Made by a program: the position numbers and the translations under genes
Part shown: piece by piece, positions 27,090-36,227 of the stretch
Layout: each line of letters begins with the position of its first letter
Numbering within the stretch: the first letter of the stretch is position 1
Origin: Paracoccaceae bacterium
GTDB taxonomy: Bacteria; Pseudomonadota; Alphaproteobacteria; Rhodobacterales; Rhodobacteraceae
Direction of reading: 5' to 3'
Assembly (NCBI GenBank): GCA_026707935.1
Contig: JAPOVX010000361.1
Span: 1-45,641, forward strand
Length of the DNA: 45,641 bases
The notes under the pieces: model-generated
Told to the model about the DNA's origin: nothing
What the model saw: the letters and a program-made list of their open reading frames with translations, nothing else
The model's database searches: none

Positions 27090-27308
27090 CTAGTCGGCGG
27101 GTACGTCGATATCGTTGTCCCGAAGAATTGCCCTCGCAAGGAAATAGTCCCGGTCGCTGACCATGATCCGCCGGGGCATGATTCCGATCGAACCTTCGAG
27201 AATGCTCATGTGGACGTCCATCGTGAAGCATTCTATACCTTCGCCGGCCAGAAGCGCCTCTGAAAAGGCGATGATTGTCGGATCATTGGTACGCAGCAAC
27301 TCTCGCAT
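27090..27308 (-). CDS. DUF2007 domain small protein
   Basis: A 72-residue protein: MRELLRTNDPTIIAFSEALL, then a GIECFTMD strand and a PRRIMVSDRDYFLARAIL helix, the DUF2007 ferredoxin-like fold pattern. The function of the family is not established. No strong ribosome site precedes 27308, so the start is judged from family length. It is divergent from ispB and coupled to the methyltransferase gene. Confidence 0.8.
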   Translation of the reverse strand: MRELLRTNDPTIIAFSEALLAGEGIECFTMDVHMSILEGSIGIMPRRIMVSDRDYFLARAILRDNDIDVPAD

Positions 27309-27377
27309 GCCGGAGCAATACCGGACTGGGACGGGATTTGTCGAGACTGTCGCGATTGCTCCACCGGGTAGGTCAGA

Positions 27378-28412
27378 ATGGGTTCGCCATTGTCGATACC
27401 AAGCATGTTGCGGACTGAACCCGGACCTGAACCGGTCGAGCGCCTGGGATCGATCCTTGCCGACGATCTCGCCGCCGTCGACCAGATCATCCTCGACCGG
27501 ATGAAATCCCGTAACGCACCTCGGGTCGAGGACGTGGCCGCCCATTTGTTCGCCGGCGGCGGGAAGCGGTTGAGGCCGTTGCTCACCCTGGCTGCTGCGC
27601 GACTGTGCGGTTACACAGGCGATTCCCACATCGGCCTGGCAGCAACGGTCGAGTTGATTCATACGGCCACGCTTCTGCACGACGACGTGGTCGATGAAAG
27701 CCGGCGTCGGCGCGGCCGCCCGACTGCAAACCTGCTTTGGGACAACAAGTCTTCGGTTCTCGTCGGCGATTATCTTTTTTCGCGTTCGTTCCAGCTCATG
27801 GTCGAGACCGGGTCAATTCGGGTCCTTGATGTCCTCGCCAATGCTGCTGCGACCATAGCCGAGGGCGAGGTTCTGCAGCTGACCGCGAGCCGAAGCCTGG
27901 CCACCGACGAAGCAACCTACCTGAAGGTCATCCGGGGAAAAACCGCCGCCCTGTTTTCTGCCTCGGCTGAAGTCGGTGCCATCATCGCCGGAGCCTCCGA
28001 TGACGTCGTCGCGGGTTTTCGCGACTTCGGGCTTGCTTTCGGCATGAGTTTCCAGATCACCGACGATATTCTCGACTACCGTGGACATTCCGGCGGTTTG
28101 CGAAAGAACGTTGGCGACGACTTTCGCGAAAGCAAGCTCACGCTTCCGGTGATCAAGGCAGTCGCAGAGGGGACCCCGGAAGAGATCGTTTTCTGGAAGC
28201 GGGTCATCGAACTCGGTCAACCCGGCGATGGCGATTTTGCCAAGGCACTGCAGATTCTCGAACGCCGCGACAGCCTCGATCAAGCGCGTTCCGATGCCGT
28301 GGAGTGGTCAGACAAGGCAAGGCTTGCGCTATCGTCAGTCCCGGAGTCGGAATGCGGCATCCGCGGCCTGCTCATGGGTCTCGCCGAACGCTCTGTTTCG
28401 CGCCTGTACTGA
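27378..28412 (+). CDS. ispB: Octaprenyl-diphosphate synthase-type polyprenyl synthetase
   Basis: A 344-residue trans-prenyl transferase making the long isoprenoid chain of ubiquinone from FPP and IPP. The first aspartate-rich motif is HDDVVDE (residues 101-107), the second DDILDYRG; GGKRLRP (61-67) binds IPP and GKT-A lies before helix G. The length equals IspB-type enzymes rather than shorter FPP synthases. The ATG at 27378 or 27405 could be used. It is monocistronic, 69 bases from the divergent DUF2007 gene, and converges on ispE. Confidence 0.92.
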   Translation: MGSPLSIPSMLRTEPGPEPVERLGSILADDLAAVDQIILDRMKSRNAPRVEDVAAHLFAGGGKRLRPLLTLAAARLCGYTGDSHIGLAATVELIHTATLLHDDVVDESRRRRGRPTANLLWDNKSSVLVGDYLFSRSFQLMVETGSIRVLDVLANAAATIAEGEVLQLTASRSLATDEATYLKVIRGKTAALFSASAEVGAIIAGASDDVVAGFRDFGLAFGMSFQITDDILDYRGHSGGLRKNVGDDFRESKLTLPVIKAVAEGTPEEIVFWKRVIELGQPGDGDFAKALQILERRDSLDQARSDAVEWSDKARLALSSVPESECGIRGLLMGLAERSVSRLY

Positions 28413-28553
28413 TCGCCCTTCGTGACAACGGCGCGTAACTCTCGCACCAATCGCCTGTCCAGTGCGCTCAACCACACAACCACACTCCCTTTTTTTGAGG
28501 CAGGAAGTTGTCGCGGAATGTTCCGGCGTACGGGCCCCGTACAGGCACCGTTC

Positions 28554-29405
28554 TCATGATCGGGGTCCATTGACGACGGTGGCACGGACCCACCAATCCG
28601 CCTGCCCTTTCTGGATCACTGACCGGGCAGTCCTCGCCGATTTCCGATCGGTGTAGACACCAAAACAGGTCGCGCCCGACCCCGTCATTCGAACGAGTCC
28701 GGCACCTGTCGCCCGCAACGCCCGCCTGACTTCAATGATTGACGGTTCCACCCGGGCGGCAATGGTCTCCAGGTCGTTCCGGAGGCAGCCCAGCCATTCG
28801 ACGGCGTCCTCAAGATTCAGGTTCCGTGAAGGTGGAACGGCCGGATCCCCCGCGGGGCCGCAAACATCGCTTGCTCCGAAAACCAGTGACGTATGGACAC
28901 GCCGTCCGGGGTTGACCAGGACGATCGGAAACGGCGGAAGGAAAGTCACGGGCTCGATGATCTCTCCTGTTCCGCGAACCCGTGCGGTCACGCTCTCCAT
29001 GCACACCGGAACATCGGCTCCGAGGAATTCCGTTTCTGCCGCCGGAGGGACCGATACGTTCCAGAGACGCGCAAGCCCCCGGATCGCGGCAGCCGCGTCG
29101 GCTGATCCGCCACCCATGCCTGACGCAACAGGGAGTGACTTTTCGAGCGTAATCGCCGCACCTGCCGAATGCTTGAACCAACGAGCCGCGCGAACGACAA
29201 GATTGTCGTCCTGGTCATCCGGCAGCGCGACCGAGAAACGGCCGCGCGCGACCAGGGACAATTCCCTTGCGTGCCTGAAATCGAGTGAATCGCCTATATC
29301 TGCAAATGCGACCAGGCTGTCGAGCAGGTGGTATCCGTCGTGCCGCCGCCCGACGACATGCAGGGACAGGTTGACCTTGGCAAGCGCCCGCTCACTGATT
29401 GCCAT
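28554..29405 (-). CDS. ispE: 4-diphosphocytidyl-2-C-methyl-D-erythritol kinase
   Basis: A 283-residue GHMP kinase of the MEP isoprenoid pathway, phosphorylating the 2-hydroxyl of CDP-methylerythritol. The N-terminal AKVNLSLHVVGRRHDGYH segment (substrate site), the glycine-rich ATP loop LPVASGMGGGSADAAA and the C-terminal MTGSGATCFGV are typical. Its start lies 14 bases inside the upstream TPR gene, so translation is coupled. With ispB nearby, two isoprenoid/quinone steps are encoded in this stretch. Confidence 0.95.
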   Translation of the reverse strand: MAISERALAKVNLSLHVVGRRHDGYHLLDSLVAFADIGDSLDFRHARELSLVARGRFSVALPDDQDDNLVVRAARWFKHSAGAAITLEKSLPVASGMGGGSADAAAAIRGLARLWNVSVPPAAETEFLGADVPVCMESVTARVRGTGEIIEPVTFLPPFPIVLVNPGRRVHTSLVFGASDVCGPAGDPAVPPSRNLNLEDAVEWLGCLRNDLETIAARVEPSIIEVRRALRATGAGLVRMTGSGATCFGVYTDRKSARTARSVIQKGQADWWVRATVVNGPRS

Positions 29406-31218
29406 TGCCAGTCAAAGCAGAGGCCTGTTCCTCTTCAAGAACCATGTCCAGCCCGACAACCAGTTTACGGCGGATTCTGTTCGCGTCCTTTTCTTCGGCT
29501 CCGAAAGTCAGCGCACGCCTCCATTGGGCATCGGCTTCCCTCTTGCGATCGACCATCCAGTACGCGTCTCCGAGGTGGTCATTGATGACCGGTTCGGCGG
29601 GATCGAGTTCAGCGGCGCGTTCGAGGGTGGTGACCGCTTCTTCGTACAATCCCTGACGGTAGAACACCCATCCCAGGCTATCCAAGATGAAACCGTCATT
29701 CGGCCGTCGCTCCACCGCGCTCTCGACCATCGCGCGGGCTTCGTCGAGTTTGACACCCATGTCGGCAAGGCTGTAGCCCAGGTAATTGAGCACGAGAGGT
29801 TGTCCTGGCGACAGAGACAACGAAAACCGGAAGTCGGCCTCAGCCTCTTCCCAGCGACCGGTGCGTTCATAGGTAATGCCGCGTGCGTAGTACAAAAACC
29901 AGCTGTTCTGTCCCGGGTTCGGGATCAGATCGGCCGCCGCATTGTAGGCATGCGTCGCTTCACCGTAGCGTTCTTCGCTTCGAAACGCATCTCCGAGCGT
30001 TGCGTGGACACGCCTGGTGTCCGGATACGTTTCAGCCATTTTCCTGAGTGCCGCGATTGCACCTTCGGCATCGCCGGATTCCAGCATGACGTCTGAAATA
30101 CCTATCTGGGCATCAAGGAAAAGCGGATCGTCTTCACCGATGCTTTCAAAGGCTTTTGCAGCCTGCTCGTACTGCCCGAAGTCCAGAAAGATATTCCCAA
30201 CTCTAAGGGTTGATTCGGAAAAGTCCGGTCTCATGTATTCAGCGAGCCTGGCATGCGCCATTTCGAAATGGTTCGAGCGCCGACTCGGGAATTGCGTTGC
30301 CACGAGGTAGAGAACCTCGGTGATTCCATCCGCAGGGCTGCGAATGAAGTCGAACTCAAATGGCGGTCCGGCCTCGACCCGCTCAATCAATGCCGTGAGA
30401 TTGGTGAGACCGGAGGCCGGATAGGAGTCCAGTGTTTCCATGAGAAGCTTCCTGGCAGCATCGACATGGCCCGCCTGCAGCAGGGTCTGAACATGCGCAT
30501 CAATGTACCCGCGGTTCATCCGGAAAGCGTTCGTTCCCGAAATCTCTTCGTTGATCTCATGGGCACTCCCGTAGTCTCCGACATGTGCGAGGGCGAGCAT
30601 CTTGTGGAAACTCCCAATGACCATTTCGGTTTCGGTCTCGGCAAGGCCGTCAAACGTTTCGGAGGCCTGGTTCATCGAACCTTGCCCCAATTCCGTCCAG
30701 CCTCTCAGCAGGCCACCGGTGATTCTGTGCAACAGCTGTAGCGTACGCAGGTTTGCCCTGGTCCATATGTACCCTTCCCTGGTCACGAAAGGGACCTCGC
30801 CGTCGATTTGCCGCTCCGGGTCGGTCAGGTAAAGGTATTCGGCCAAGTGGTGTTCGGCGTTTTCGTAGTTCCCGGCCCTGGCTGATTCGACCAGCAGGCA
30901 CAGGTGTGTCAGCCAGTCGGCCGGTTCGAGCGCATCCAGTTTCGCGGCGGTCTCAACCGCGCTGGCCATGTCGCCAGCGCCCACGTAGGAGATGAGCGAA
31001 TCCCGCAAGATTGATGCGTGTTCACCACCGGACTCGAAGATCCTTCCGTAGAATTGACCGGCCTTTGCGTAGTCACCTACCCTCAGGGCACTTGCTGCTC
31101 CCAGGAATGCACTGGACAAGCTCATCTGGGCCGCGTGCGCAGAATTGATCGACGCGACGAGGATAACGAGCGCCTGAACGAGCGCGCGAATGTTCCGTGA
31201 GTCATACAATGCGGTCAT
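29392..31218 (-). CDS. Exported TPR-repeat protein
   Basis: A 608-residue protein with an N-terminal signal sequence (ALVQALVILVASINSAHA) and at least eight TPR units, clearest in the second half: QYEQAAKAFESIG, AEGAIAALRKMAET, RYGEATHAYNAAADLIPN, RWEEAEADFRFSLSLSPG and LYEEAVTTLERAAELDPAE. It is probably periplasmic or on the inner face of the outer membrane. The ATG at 31218 touches GGAGGG, so the true start may lie a few codons later (TTG 31209). A TPR gene overlapping ispE, with the ETF-QO gene upstream, is a usual alphaproteobacterial arrangement. Role unknown. Confidence 0.85.
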   Translation of the reverse strand: MTALYDSRNIRALVQALVILVASINSAHAAQMSLSSAFLGAASALRVGDYAKAGQFYGRIFESGGEHASILRDSLISYVGAGDMASAVETAAKLDALEPADWLTHLCLLVESARAGNYENAEHHLAEYLYLTDPERQIDGEVPFVTREGYIWTRANLRTLQLLHRITGGLLRGWTELGQGSMNQASETFDGLAETETEMVIGSFHKMLALAHVGDYGSAHEINEEISGTNAFRMNRGYIDAHVQTLLQAGHVDAARKLLMETLDSYPASGLTNLTALIERVEAGPPFEFDFIRSPADGITEVLYLVATQFPSRRSNHFEMAHARLAEYMRPDFSESTLRVGNIFLDFGQYEQAAKAFESIGEDDPLFLDAQIGISDVMLESGDAEGAIAALRKMAETYPDTRRVHATLGDAFRSEERYGEATHAYNAAADLIPNPGQNSWFLYYARGITYERTGRWEEAEADFRFSLSLSPGQPLVLNYLGYSLADMGVKLDEARAMVESAVERRPNDGFILDSLGWVFYRQGLYEEAVTTLERAAELDPAEPVINDHLGDAYWMVDRKREADAQWRRALTFGAEEKDANRIRRKLVVGLDMVLEEEQASALTGNGNQ

Positions 31219-31370
31219 CCCTCCTGCTGGCGGATCAGCGGTACAGGTCCAAAAAGCTGGATTCGCGATCACATGTCAATGCTCGGCCCGGTTGCGAAGA
31301 TGTTACCGCGTTATCGCAGTTCACGGACGCACCGGCCGTAACCGTTCAGGCTGCAGATCTGTCTCCGCAT

Positions 31371-33029
31371 TCACATGTTCGGATAATTCGGACCGTCTCC
31401 GCCTTGCGGCGTCGCCCAGACAATGTTCTGGCTCGGGTCCTTGATATCGCATGTCTTGCAGTGCACGCAGTTTCCGGGATTGATCTGAAACCTCGCTTCT
31501 CCATCTTCCTGCGCGCCGGGAAGGACTTCATAGACACCGGCGGGGCAGTACCGCTCCGCAGGTTCCCCGTACTCCGGCAGATTGACTCGAATCGGAATGT
31601 CCTCATCGCGGAGTTGCAGATGGCAAGGCTGGTCCTCTTCGTGGTTGGTCCCGGAAAAGCTGACGTTCGTCAAGCGGTCGAAGCTGACGACACGGTCGGG
31701 CACGGGGTAGGCGATCGGACGGTGTTCGGCCGCAGGTTCGGTCGATTCGGAATCGGTTTTTCCGTGCCTGAGGGTTCCCAGCGGGTTCCACCCGGTCAAG
31801 TTGGCGACCCACATGTCGAAACCGCCGGCAACAAGCGAGGAAATCAGGCCGTATCTCGACCAAAGGGGCTTGACGTTGCGTACTGGCCGGAGATCCTTCG
31901 CGATCGGACCGCTCCTGACATCGGTTTCATACTCCTCCAGTACATCCCCGGCGCGGCCAGCCGCGATCGCATCAGCTGCGGCATTGGCAGCGGCGATTCC
32001 GGACAGCATGGCGTTATGGTTTCCCTTGATCCTCGGAACATTGACCAACCCGGCCGAACAGCCAAGCAGCGCGCCGCCCGGAAATACGAGCCTTGGAATC
32101 GATTGCCACCCGCCTTCGGTGATCGCCCGGGCGCCGTAGGCAATTCTCTTGCCTCCTTCGAGCAATGCACTGATTTCGGGGTGATGCTTGAACCGCTGGA
32201 ACTCCATGTACGGAAAAAGGTGCGGGTTCCTGTAGTTCAGATGAACGACAAAACCGATAAACAGTTGATTGCCGTCCGCGTGGTAGACGAAGGATCCACC
32301 GCCGGCACTCTTTCCGAGCGGCCATCCCATCGTGTGAATGACCGTGCCTTCGCGGTGCCTTTCGGGATCAATCTCCCAGATTTCCTTCATGCCGATCCCG
32401 AATTTCGGCGCGTCGCGGTCTTCTGCCAGGCCGAACCTGGCGATGACCTGCTTGGACAGGGAGCCACGGACTCCTTCGGCCAGAAGGACATACCGGCCCC
32501 GCAACTCCATTCCCGGCTCGTAGTGCGGACCCGGGGTCCCGTCCCGTTGCAATCCGAATTCGCCTGCGACAACGCCACGGACCGTTCCGGATTCATCGAA
32601 GACGAGTTCCGAACAGGCCATTCCGGGGAATATCTCGACGCCCAGGTCTTCCGCCTGTCCCGCCATCCACCTGCATACGTTTCCCATTGAAACGATGTAG
32701 TTGCCGTGATTGCTCAGCAATGGCGGCATCGGGAAATTGGGAATCCGCAATGACCCCCCTTCACCGAGAATCAGGAACCTGTCCCTCCGGACCGGAACCG
32801 TGATCGGGGCGCCCCTTTCCATCCAGTCGGGAATGAGGGTGGTCAGCCCCGCCGGGTCCAGTACCGCGCCCGAAAGGATATGGGCTCCGACTTCGGATCC
32901 CTTTTCAAGAACGACGACCTGCACGTCCGGATCGCGCTGCTTGAGGCGGATTGCGGCAGAAAGCCCGGCAGGGCCCGCCCCGACGATAACGACATCGTAA
33001 TCCATGGATTCCCTGGTGACTTCTGTCAT
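31371..33029 (-). CDS. Electron transfer flavoprotein-ubiquinone oxidoreductase
   Basis: A 552-residue membrane-associated enzyme passing electrons from ETF (fatty acid and amino acid dehydrogenation) to ubiquinone. It has the FAD-binding VIVGAGPAGLSAAIRL, a GAHILSGAVLDP segment, the quinone-site hydrophobic region and, at the C-terminus, the 4Fe-4S ligands in RYCPAGVYEV and NCVHCKTCDIKDP, followed by the WATPQGG-GP-YPNM ending shared by the whole family. The start at 33029 (MTEVTRES) is preferred; the frame is open 15 codons further. The predicted reductase fits with the acyl-CoA synthetase operon in the same window. Confidence 0.95.
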   Translation of the reverse strand: MTEVTRESMDYDVVIVGAGPAGLSAAIRLKQRDPDVQVVVLEKGSEVGAHILSGAVLDPAGLTTLIPDWMERGAPITVPVRRDRFLILGEGGSLRIPNFPMPPLLSNHGNYIVSMGNVCRWMAGQAEDLGVEIFPGMACSELVFDESGTVRGVVAGEFGLQRDGTPGPHYEPGMELRGRYVLLAEGVRGSLSKQVIARFGLAEDRDAPKFGIGMKEIWEIDPERHREGTVIHTMGWPLGKSAGGGSFVYHADGNQLFIGFVVHLNYRNPHLFPYMEFQRFKHHPEISALLEGGKRIAYGARAITEGGWQSIPRLVFPGGALLGCSAGLVNVPRIKGNHNAMLSGIAAANAAADAIAAGRAGDVLEEYETDVRSGPIAKDLRPVRNVKPLWSRYGLISSLVAGGFDMWVANLTGWNPLGTLRHGKTDSESTEPAAEHRPIAYPVPDRVVSFDRLTNVSFSGTNHEEDQPCHLQLRDEDIPIRVNLPEYGEPAERYCPAGVYEVLPGAQEDGEARFQINPGNCVHCKTCDIKDPSQNIVWATPQGGDGPNYPNM

Positions 33030-33148
33030 CCCGAACCTGCTCCTGTCTCTACCTTGCGTCCGCTCGAAGCACATTAGGGGTCAATATCCTTACCGGCAAC
33101 GCCAATCGCAGATTTCGGCGCGGCGGACGCAGGCCGGGAAACAGGTCC

Positions 33149-33178
33149 TTGCACCGTTCCGGCGACTTAACCTATTTG
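33149..33178 (+). promoter_or_regulatory. Candidate greA promoter
   Basis: TTGCAC (33149-33154) and TATTTG (33173-33178) are 18 bases apart, with the start near 33185 and the greA ATG at 33216. Only moderate matches to consensus. Confidence 0.35.
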
Positions 33179-33215
33179 TGGACCGTTCCCCCGAATCGCC
33201 GAAACGGAATTCGTG

Positions 33216-33686
33216 ATGCGACAGACACTCTTGACCGAATCCGGCTTCAGAACCCTGGATGCTGAACTGAAATCCCTGAAGTCCGACAAGCGCCCCGCGA
33301 TCATAAAGGCCATAGCCGAGGCGCGGGAACATGGCGACCTGTCGGAAAACGCGGAGTATCACGCCGCAAAGGAACAGCAGGGTCTGGTCGAGCGCAGGAT
33401 AAGGGAACTCGAAGCCCTGGTTGGAAGTGCCGAGGTCATTGACGTGACCCGTTTGTCGGGGCCGGTCAAGTTCGGCGCAACCGTGGTTCTCGTTGACGGG
33501 GGCTCCGGCAAGAAGACCACCTACCAGGTCGTCGGCGAACCGGAAGCCGATATCCGAAAGGGCAGGATCAGCACCAGTTCGCCGATTGGCCGGGCACTGA
33601 TCGGGAAATCGGAAGGCGACGACGTGGAAGTCTCCACGCCGGGTGGCGAGCGGGACTACACAATCCTGAGCATCCGCTACATTTGA
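33216..33686 (+). CDS. greA: Transcription elongation factor GreA
   Basis: A 156-residue factor that binds the RNA polymerase secondary channel and stimulates transcript cleavage. The N-terminal coiled coil carries the acidic tip EHGDLSENAEY (catalytic Asp and Glu), and the C-terminal FKBP-like domain has SPIGRALIGKSEGDDVEV. Full length. The ATG at 33216 is chosen over the GTG one codon before. It is divergent from the ETF-QO gene. Confidence 0.96.
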   Translation: MRQTLLTESGFRTLDAELKSLKSDKRPAIIKAIAEAREHGDLSENAEYHAAKEQQGLVERRIRELEALVGSAEVIDVTRLSGPVKFGATVVLVDGGSGKKTTYQVVGEPEADIRKGRISTSSPIGRALIGKSEGDDVEVSTPGGERDYTILSIRYI

Positions 33687-33823
33687 CGGAAACCGGATTG
33701 ACTGCCCGGCCTGGCGAACAGGGAAGCGTCACGGCAACGAAGCCGCGTCGCCCGGTGCAGTGCTACGGGATTTCGATTTCGACGGTTTCGCGGTGCGCAG
33801 GCAACCCGCGTCTCCATGTCGTA

Positions 33824-35104
33824 TCAGAGTCCGAACATCGCGTATGGCAGATACTTGACCGGGTCTTCTTCACGAACGCTCAATGCCCCGTGTTCAAGCT
33901 CGATCAGTCCGTCCGACCAGGAAAGCCCCGAAATCCGCCCCGATCCCTCGGATGCGAACGGAACTGCCCTGCCTTTGGCGTCGATTCGGGCGCGCAGGTA
34001 TTCCCGGCGACCGGGCTTCTTCCGTTTCGCAAATCCGGAAGGAACAAGGAAACCGTGAGGATCGCTCCAGTTCTCCCCGGCGAGTACCCGGAGTGCCGGA
34101 AGGGCAAAGATCAATGCACAAACGAAGGCTGCGACCGGGTTGCCGGGAAGACCGAACACCGGGCGGTCCCGCCAGATCGCCATTGCGAGCGGGCGGCCAG
34201 GCTTGATCGCGACGCGCCAGGTCTGCAGGGTTCCTTCGTCCCGGAGCATGCGGGAGACATGGTCTTCATCACCCGCAGAGGCGCCGCCGGTCGCGATGAT
34301 TGCATCCGCGGTCCCGGCCCCTCGATCCAGCGCCGCCCGGATTTTACCGGGATCATCCGGCACCCGTCCAAGATCGCAATCGACAAAACCCCATCGTCGG
34401 ACCAGATCGAGCAGCATCGGACGATTTGAATCGTAAACCGCGCCGGTCGCACCGGCCGCGACCCTCCCCGTGCCCGCCTCCGAGATTTCGTCTCCAGTGG
34501 AGAGAACCGCGACAGACAATGACCGGTGAACCGGGACCCGGGAATGGCCGCAGGCAGTCAGCAATGCGAGATCCTGGGACCGCAGCCGGTGACCACGTTC
34601 AAACAACCTGGTTCCCGCAACGACATCCTCGCCCGAGTCCCGCGTATTCGCTTCCGGTCTCACCCCGGACCTGAACATGATCCGCGCACCGTCGGTCGAC
34701 ACGTCCTCCTCGAGAACAACGGTGTCGATCCCGCGAGGGATCGGGGCGCCGGTCAGGATGCGCACGGCGTTTCCGGGTGGGACGGTTCCCGAGAACGGGG
34801 CGCCGGCGGCCGCGCGGCCAGGGACGAGTGGCAACGTGATCGTATCTCCTACCGTTGCCGGGGACACGGATGAAAACGCGAATCCGTAGCCGTCAACGGC
34901 GGAATTCGAAAACGGCGGGTTGGAGCACCGTGCGCTGACATCTGATGCAAGTACCCGGCCTCCGGCCTCCATGACATCCGTGTCTTCAGTGCCGACGACC
35001 GTTGCCATCCCTTCTCTCAACGTCGCCAAGGCCTGATCTACGGGCGTCCACTCGACTCCCCTGGGCATCGCGAAACAGTCGTTCCTGAGGGGTGGCGGTT
35101 TCAT
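33824..35104 (-). CDS. moeA: Molybdopterin molybdenumtransferase MoeA
   Basis: A 426-residue enzyme that inserts molybdate into adenylylated molybdopterin. The NSAVDGYGF motif (residues about 67-75), RILTGAPIPRGIDTVVLEED and the MoCF-binding STGDEI, DSNRP and TGGASAGDEDHV segments are all present, as is GLPGNPVAAFV. It is the last gene of the operon and its ATG overlaps the mobB stop (ATGA). Confidence 0.95.
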   Translation of the reverse strand: MKPPPLRNDCFAMPRGVEWTPVDQALATLREGMATVVGTEDTDVMEAGGRVLASDVSARCSNPPFSNSAVDGYGFAFSSVSPATVGDTITLPLVPGRAAAGAPFSGTVPPGNAVRILTGAPIPRGIDTVVLEEDVSTDGARIMFRSGVRPEANTRDSGEDVVAGTRLFERGHRLRSQDLALLTACGHSRVPVHRSLSVAVLSTGDEISEAGTGRVAAGATGAVYDSNRPMLLDLVRRWGFVDCDLGRVPDDPGKIRAALDRGAGTADAIIATGGASAGDEDHVSRMLRDEGTLQTWRVAIKPGRPLAMAIWRDRPVFGLPGNPVAAFVCALIFALPALRVLAGENWSDPHGFLVPSGFAKRKKPGRREYLRARIDAKGRAVPFASEGSGRISGLSWSDGLIELEHGALSVREEDPVKYLPYAMFGL

Positions 35105-35604
35105 CGGGTAATCTGAAGATCGTCCAGGATGAACCGTGCGATTCCTGCACTGTCGTCGAGATGAAATACCGGCCGGTCCGTCTCGCAGTCATCCGGCACG
35201 TCACTCGCGACCGCACGTACACCGGGATCGGAACACGCGAGCAGCGGCTGGCGTGTTGCCTGCCTGTGGCATTCGATTTTCCTGTGCGTCTCACGCTTGT
35301 ATCCCTCGACCAGAACCAAGTCGGCCGGAGACAGTTTCTCGAGCAATGACCCGATCCCTGGCTCTTCGGCATCGCCGAGTTCGCACATGAGGACCCAGCG
35401 CCTTTGCGAAGAAATCAGGATTTCGCCGGCTCCTGCCTTTCGATGCCGCCAACTGTCCTTGCCGGGCTTGTCGACCTCAAAATTGTGATGTGCATGCTTG
35501 ATCGTCGAGACCCTCAGGCCCAGGGCACGGAATTCCATGATCAACCGCTCGACCAGTCCCGTCTTGCCCGAGTCTTTCCAGCCGACAATTCCGTAAATGT
35601 TCAC
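35101..35604 (-). CDS. mobB: Molybdopterin-guanine dinucleotide biosynthesis protein MobB
   Basis: A 167-residue GTP-binding accessory protein of molybdenum cofactor synthesis. Walker A is GWKDSGKTGL, followed by the STIKHAHH-F--DKPGKDS segment and LVLVEGYKRE, all MobB hallmarks. The start is a GTG sharing GTGA with the mobA stop; it also overlaps moeA, so mobA-mobB-moeA is one tightly coupled unit. Confidence 0.94.
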   Translation of the reverse strand: MNIYGIVGWKDSGKTGLVERLIMEFRALGLRVSTIKHAHHNFEVDKPGKDSWRHRKAGAGEILISSQRRWVLMCELGDAEEPGIGSLLEKLSPADLVLVEGYKRETHRKIECHRQATRQPLLACSDPGVRAVASDVPDDCETDRPVFHLDDSAGIARFILDDLQITR

Positions 35605-36227
35605 GCTTCCTGACCCTGGAGAAGCAATTCTGCCGTCGCCATATCATCTGGCGTGTTCACGTTGAAGAATGGATCGGATTCCCCGACCGGAAATTCGACA
35701 CGTTTACATCCATGCGGCATTGTCCATTCGACGACTTTTCGCACTCCAGCCTGTATGCTTCGACGCAAGTCGTCGCGCAGTGCCACGCTCCAGATTCCGA
35801 ATGTCGGATGTCTCACTGCACGCCCTGGTTCCGCCGGGCAAGTGACCGCCATTGCCAGCGGCGACCCCGATTCACGCGCGCCTGCCGACAATCGCGTGGC
35901 CAGGTCTTCAGGAAAAAAAGGAGTGTCGGCTGCAACTGTCACGATCCTGTCCGCACCGATACCGTGCGCCCAGTCCATTCCGGCGAGCACGCCCGCGAGA
36001 GGACCGGCGAAGCCTTCGATCGAGTCCGAGAGTACGGGCAGGCCATATGCCGCAAAACGGTCGACGTTGCCATTCGCATTAATCGCGATCGGCCACGCCT
36101 GTGTTCTCAATCGAACGAGAACCCGATCGAGGATCGGCATTCCTCCCAGCTCGAGAAGGCATTTGTCGCCACCGCCCATGCGGGATGACCTCCCGCCAGC
36201 CAGGATCACCCCGGGAATGTCAGTCAT
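35601..36227 (-). CDS. mobA: Molybdenum cofactor guanylyltransferase MobA
   Basis: A 208-residue nucleotidyltransferase attaching GMP to molybdopterin to give the guanine dinucleotide cofactor. The start MTDIPGVILAGGRSSRMGGGDK holds the nucleotide-binding loop; LAGVLAGMDWA, TVAADTPFFPEDLA and FNVNTPDDMATAE follow. The ATG at 36227 overlaps the fdhD stop by 8 bases; the frame is open 20 codons upstream but that part has no family match. Confidence 0.94.
   Translation of the reverse strand: MTDIPGVILAGGRSSRMGGGDKCLLELGGMPILDRVLVRLRTQAWPIAINANGNVDRFAAYGLPVLSDSIEGFAGPLAGVLAGMDWAHGIGADRIVTVAADTPFFPEDLATRLSAGARESGSPLAMAVTCPAEPGRAVRHPTFGIWSVALRDDLRRSIQAGVRKVVEWTMPHGCKRVEFPVGESDPFFNVNTPDDMATAELLLQGQEA

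Noticed and set aside
28484-28545. T7 run and GTACGG/CCGTAC stem between ispB and ispE as a terminator
   Set aside because: The T-run precedes the stem for ispB and the stem is short with no T-run for ispE, so neither reads as a proper intrinsic terminator.
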